Program-made: the position numbers and the translations under genes
Assembly (NCBI GenBank): GCA_025351205.1
Contig: JANXWI010000308.1
Location: forward strand, 1 to 6,607
Origin: Deinococcus sp.
Lineage (GTDB): Bacteria; Deinococcota; Deinococci; Deinococcales; Deinococcaceae
Length of the DNA stretch: 6,607 nucleotides
Direction of reading: 5' to 3'
Notes under the pieces: model-generated
Database searches by the model: none
What the model was told of the DNA's origin: nothing
What the model saw: the letters and a program-made list of their open reading frames with translations, nothing else
Shown: piece after piece, positions 5,260 through 6,607 of the stretch
Layout of the letters: each line of letters begins with the position of its first letter
Numbering within the stretch: position 1 is the stretch's first letter

Positions 5260-6392
5260 CCGCCCCCGCCTTCAAGGGCAAGCGCCCGCGCGAGCTGAGC
5301 GCCGACGCCGCCGTGAGCGTGATCGACGTGTCCAAGAGTTTTGCTACGGGCGGCGGCGGCACGCTGGTGCTCGACGACATCGACCTCGACATCCGGCGCG
5401 GCGAGTTTTTCAGCCTGCTGGGGCCTTCGGGCTGTGGCAAGACCACGCTCCTGCGAATCCTGGCGGGCTTCGAGAACCCGGATTCAGGGCAGGTGCTGAT
5501 CGGCAACCGCGACATGACGGGCGTGCCGCCGCACCTCCGTAATGTGAATACGGTCTTCCAGAGTTACGCGCTGTTTCCGCACCTGAATGTGCAGGACAAC
5601 GTGGCCTTCGGGCTGAAGATGAAGGGCGTGCCGCAGGCCCTGCAACGGGAACGGGTGGCCAGGGCGCTTGAAACCGTGCGGATCGCCGACTTCGCAAAGC
5701 GTCGCCCCGAACAGCTTTCTGGAGGTCAGCGGCAGCGTGTGGCCCTGGCCCGCGCCATCGTGAACGAGCCGGAAGTGCTGCTGCTCGACGAACCATTGAG
5801 CGCGCTCGACCTGAAGCTGCGAAAAGAGTTGCAGGTCGAGCTGAGCAACCTCCAGGAGACGCTGGGCATCACCTTCGTGTTCGTGACCCACGATCAGGAA
5901 GAGGCGCTGGTGATGTCGGACCGCATTGCCGTCATGAACCGGGGCCGGGTCGAGCAGCTGGGCCGCGCCGAGGAGCTGTACGAGCGCCCGCGCACCGCCT
6001 TTGTCGCCAATTTCCTGGGCAGCAGCAACCTGATTCCCGGCACGGTGAGCGAGGTGCTGGAAGGTTCGGCCATCGTCCGCACGGTGCATGGCCCGCTGAG
6101 CACCCGCTACTCGGCGGGCCTGAAGGTCGGTCAGGACGTGGTGCTGAGCATCCGGCCCGAAAAGCTGCGGATGGAGCGCGACGACGTGGCGGTGGGCAAC
6201 GAGGTGCGTGCCCGCGTGGACGACATCGTGTACACCGGGGCCGAGAACCAGTATCTGCTTCAGGCGTCGGGGCAGTCGCTGGTGGCCTTTCAGCTCAACG
6301 CCGACATCGGGGCCGACGAGGATTTCGACTACGACGAGGAGGTGGCGCTGTACCTGCCGCCGGAGAGTCTGGTGGTGCTGCAAGATGGATAA
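5217..6392 (+). CDS. potA: ABC transporter ATP-binding protein, spermidine/putrescine (PotA) type
   Basis: This 391-residue cytoplasmic ATPase would power solute uptake by binding and hydrolysing ATP on an inner-membrane permease pair. Visible motifs, numbered from the ATG at 5217: Walker A GPSGCGKT (69-76), Q-loop in TVFQSYALFPHLNV (Q115), ABC signature LSGGQRQR (167-174), Walker B LLLDEP (188-193), and the switch histidine in FVTHDQEEAL (H225), followed by a TOBE-type C-terminal regulatory domain (about 300-390, including LSIRPEKLRM). The Q-loop and H-loop surroundings and ITFVFVTHDQEEALxMSDRIAVM are very close to PotA. Related importers (iron, thiamine, putrescine PotG) share much of this, so the exact substrate is less certain. 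No Shine-Dalgarno site precedes this ATG, and the first 40 residues are poorly conserved in type, so the start could lie elsewhere. No permease or binding-protein gene follows within 215 bases. Confidence 0.85.
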   Translation: MPRHPKASLEDTPITAPAFKGKRPRELSADAAVSVIDVSKSFATGGGGTLVLDDIDLDIRRGEFFSLLGPSGCGKTTLLRILAGFENPDSGQVLIGNRDMTGVPPHLRNVNTVFQSYALFPHLNVQDNVAFGLKMKGVPQALQRERVARALETVRIADFAKRRPEQLSGGQRQRVALARAIVNEPEVLLLDEPLSALDLKLRKELQVELSNLQETLGITFVFVTHDQEEALVMSDRIAVMNRGRVEQLGRAEELYERPRTAFVANFLGSSNLIPGTVSEVLEGSAIVRTVHGPLSTRYSAGLKVGQDVVLSIRPEKLRMERDDVAVGNEVRARVDDIVYTGAENQYLLQASGQSLVAFQLNADIGADEDFDYDEEVALYLPPESLVVLQDG

Positions 6393-6415
6393 CAAGTCAC
6401 GCGTTGGATGTGGAT

Positions 6416-6450
6416 TTTCGCCCGTGGTAATGGCGAAAGCACTTTGTCTT
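6416..6450 (+). terminator. Possible terminator hairpin after potA
   Basis: TTTCGCC (6416-6422) pairs perfectly with GGCGAAA (6432-6438) around a nine-base loop, 24 bases after the potA stop. A loosely T-rich stretch (CTTTGTCTT, 6442-6450) follows. The stem is short and the T-run broken, so termination is likely to be weak if it occurs at all. Confidence 0.4.
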
Positions 6451-6490
6451 ATTGTTAGAGTCCATATCAATATTAATTCAGTCGTTTGTG

Positions 6491-6592
6491 CTCCCTCACC
6501 CTTGAGCGGGGACTGGTACAGCGTCTTGACCAGAGCAGCGCGCATGAGCACGCTTGGTCGCTCGGAACGAGAGGGCTGGGGAGGGGGTGAAC
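6491..6592. repeat. C/G-rich palindromic intergenic repeat, copy 3, with an inserted 39-base unit
   Basis: Read on the minus strand this shares with copy 2 the CACCCCCTC start, the exact 14-base block (GGGACTGGTACAGC at 6509-6522 on the plus strand) and the CTCAAGGGTGAGGG end. Between the first two blocks it carries extra sequence, 6523-6561, that matches the 39-base unit of the array at 3408-3625. The outer TCACCC and GGGTGA segments can pair. No gene is seen between the potA stop and the window end. Confidence 0.65.
6523..6561 (-). repeat. Single inverted copy of the 39-base repeat unit
   Basis: The reverse complement of this segment aligns without gaps to the array unit at 3587-3625, matching at 33 of 39 positions by my count, and it also ends CAAGAC. 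It is a solo copy almost 3 kb from the array, in opposite orientation, showing that the unit exists outside the array. Confidence 0.75.
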
Positions 6593-6607
6593 GGACTGAG
6601 CATCCGA

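Noticed and set aside
5484..6551. Long minus-strand open frame opposite potA
   Set aside because: It is antisense to a clearly conserved ABC ATPase, is His/Gln/Leu-rich as expected of a high-GC shadow frame, and its start lies in the dispersed repeat.

Overview
This is a high-GC bacterial window with three substantial genes and three non-coding stretches that carry repeats. I infer a Deinococcus-like organism. The evidence is strong G/C bias at third codon positions, -10 hexamers of the TAnnnT type a few bases upstream of start codons (a leaderless-mRNA arrangement common in Deinococcus), and an archaic chaperone-usher type outer-membrane usher. This assignment is an inference, not proven from the window.

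Layout. Positions 1-145 hold the last 47 codons of a secreted protein whose ending resembles spore-coat-U (SCPU/Csu) type pilins. After a 253-base gap with a C/G-rich palindromic repeat comes a complete 913-residue outer-membrane usher (399-3140, +). The two genes probably belong to one pilus locus; no periplasmic chaperone gene or second pilin is visible here. Positions 3141-3879 contain no convincing gene. They hold a second C/G-rich repeat, an AT-rich stretch, and a 515-base element bounded by perfect 14-base inverted repeats and filled with 39-base repeat units, some of them inverted. Next is an acyl-CoA-dehydrogenase-fold flavoprotein on the minus strand (3880-5091). A 111 to 125-base divergent promoter region separates it from a potA-type ABC ATPase on the plus strand (5217-6392). 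The last 215 bases hold a possible terminator hairpin and a third C/G-rich repeat, which itself contains one inverted copy of the 39-base unit.

How the parts relate. The pilin-like fragment and usher would act together at the outer membrane in chaperone-usher pilus assembly. The flavoprotein and PotA are divergently transcribed and have no evident functional link to the pilus genes. PotA would energise polyamine (or related solute) import, but its permease and binding-protein partners are not in the window.

The most unusual material is the TIR-bounded 39-base repeat element and its relative near position 6540. Also notable are an 18-codon leaderless-type upstream ORF overlapping the start of potA, a proline-rich tail on the usher, and the lack of a recognisable C-terminal catalytic-glutamate motif in the flavoprotein.
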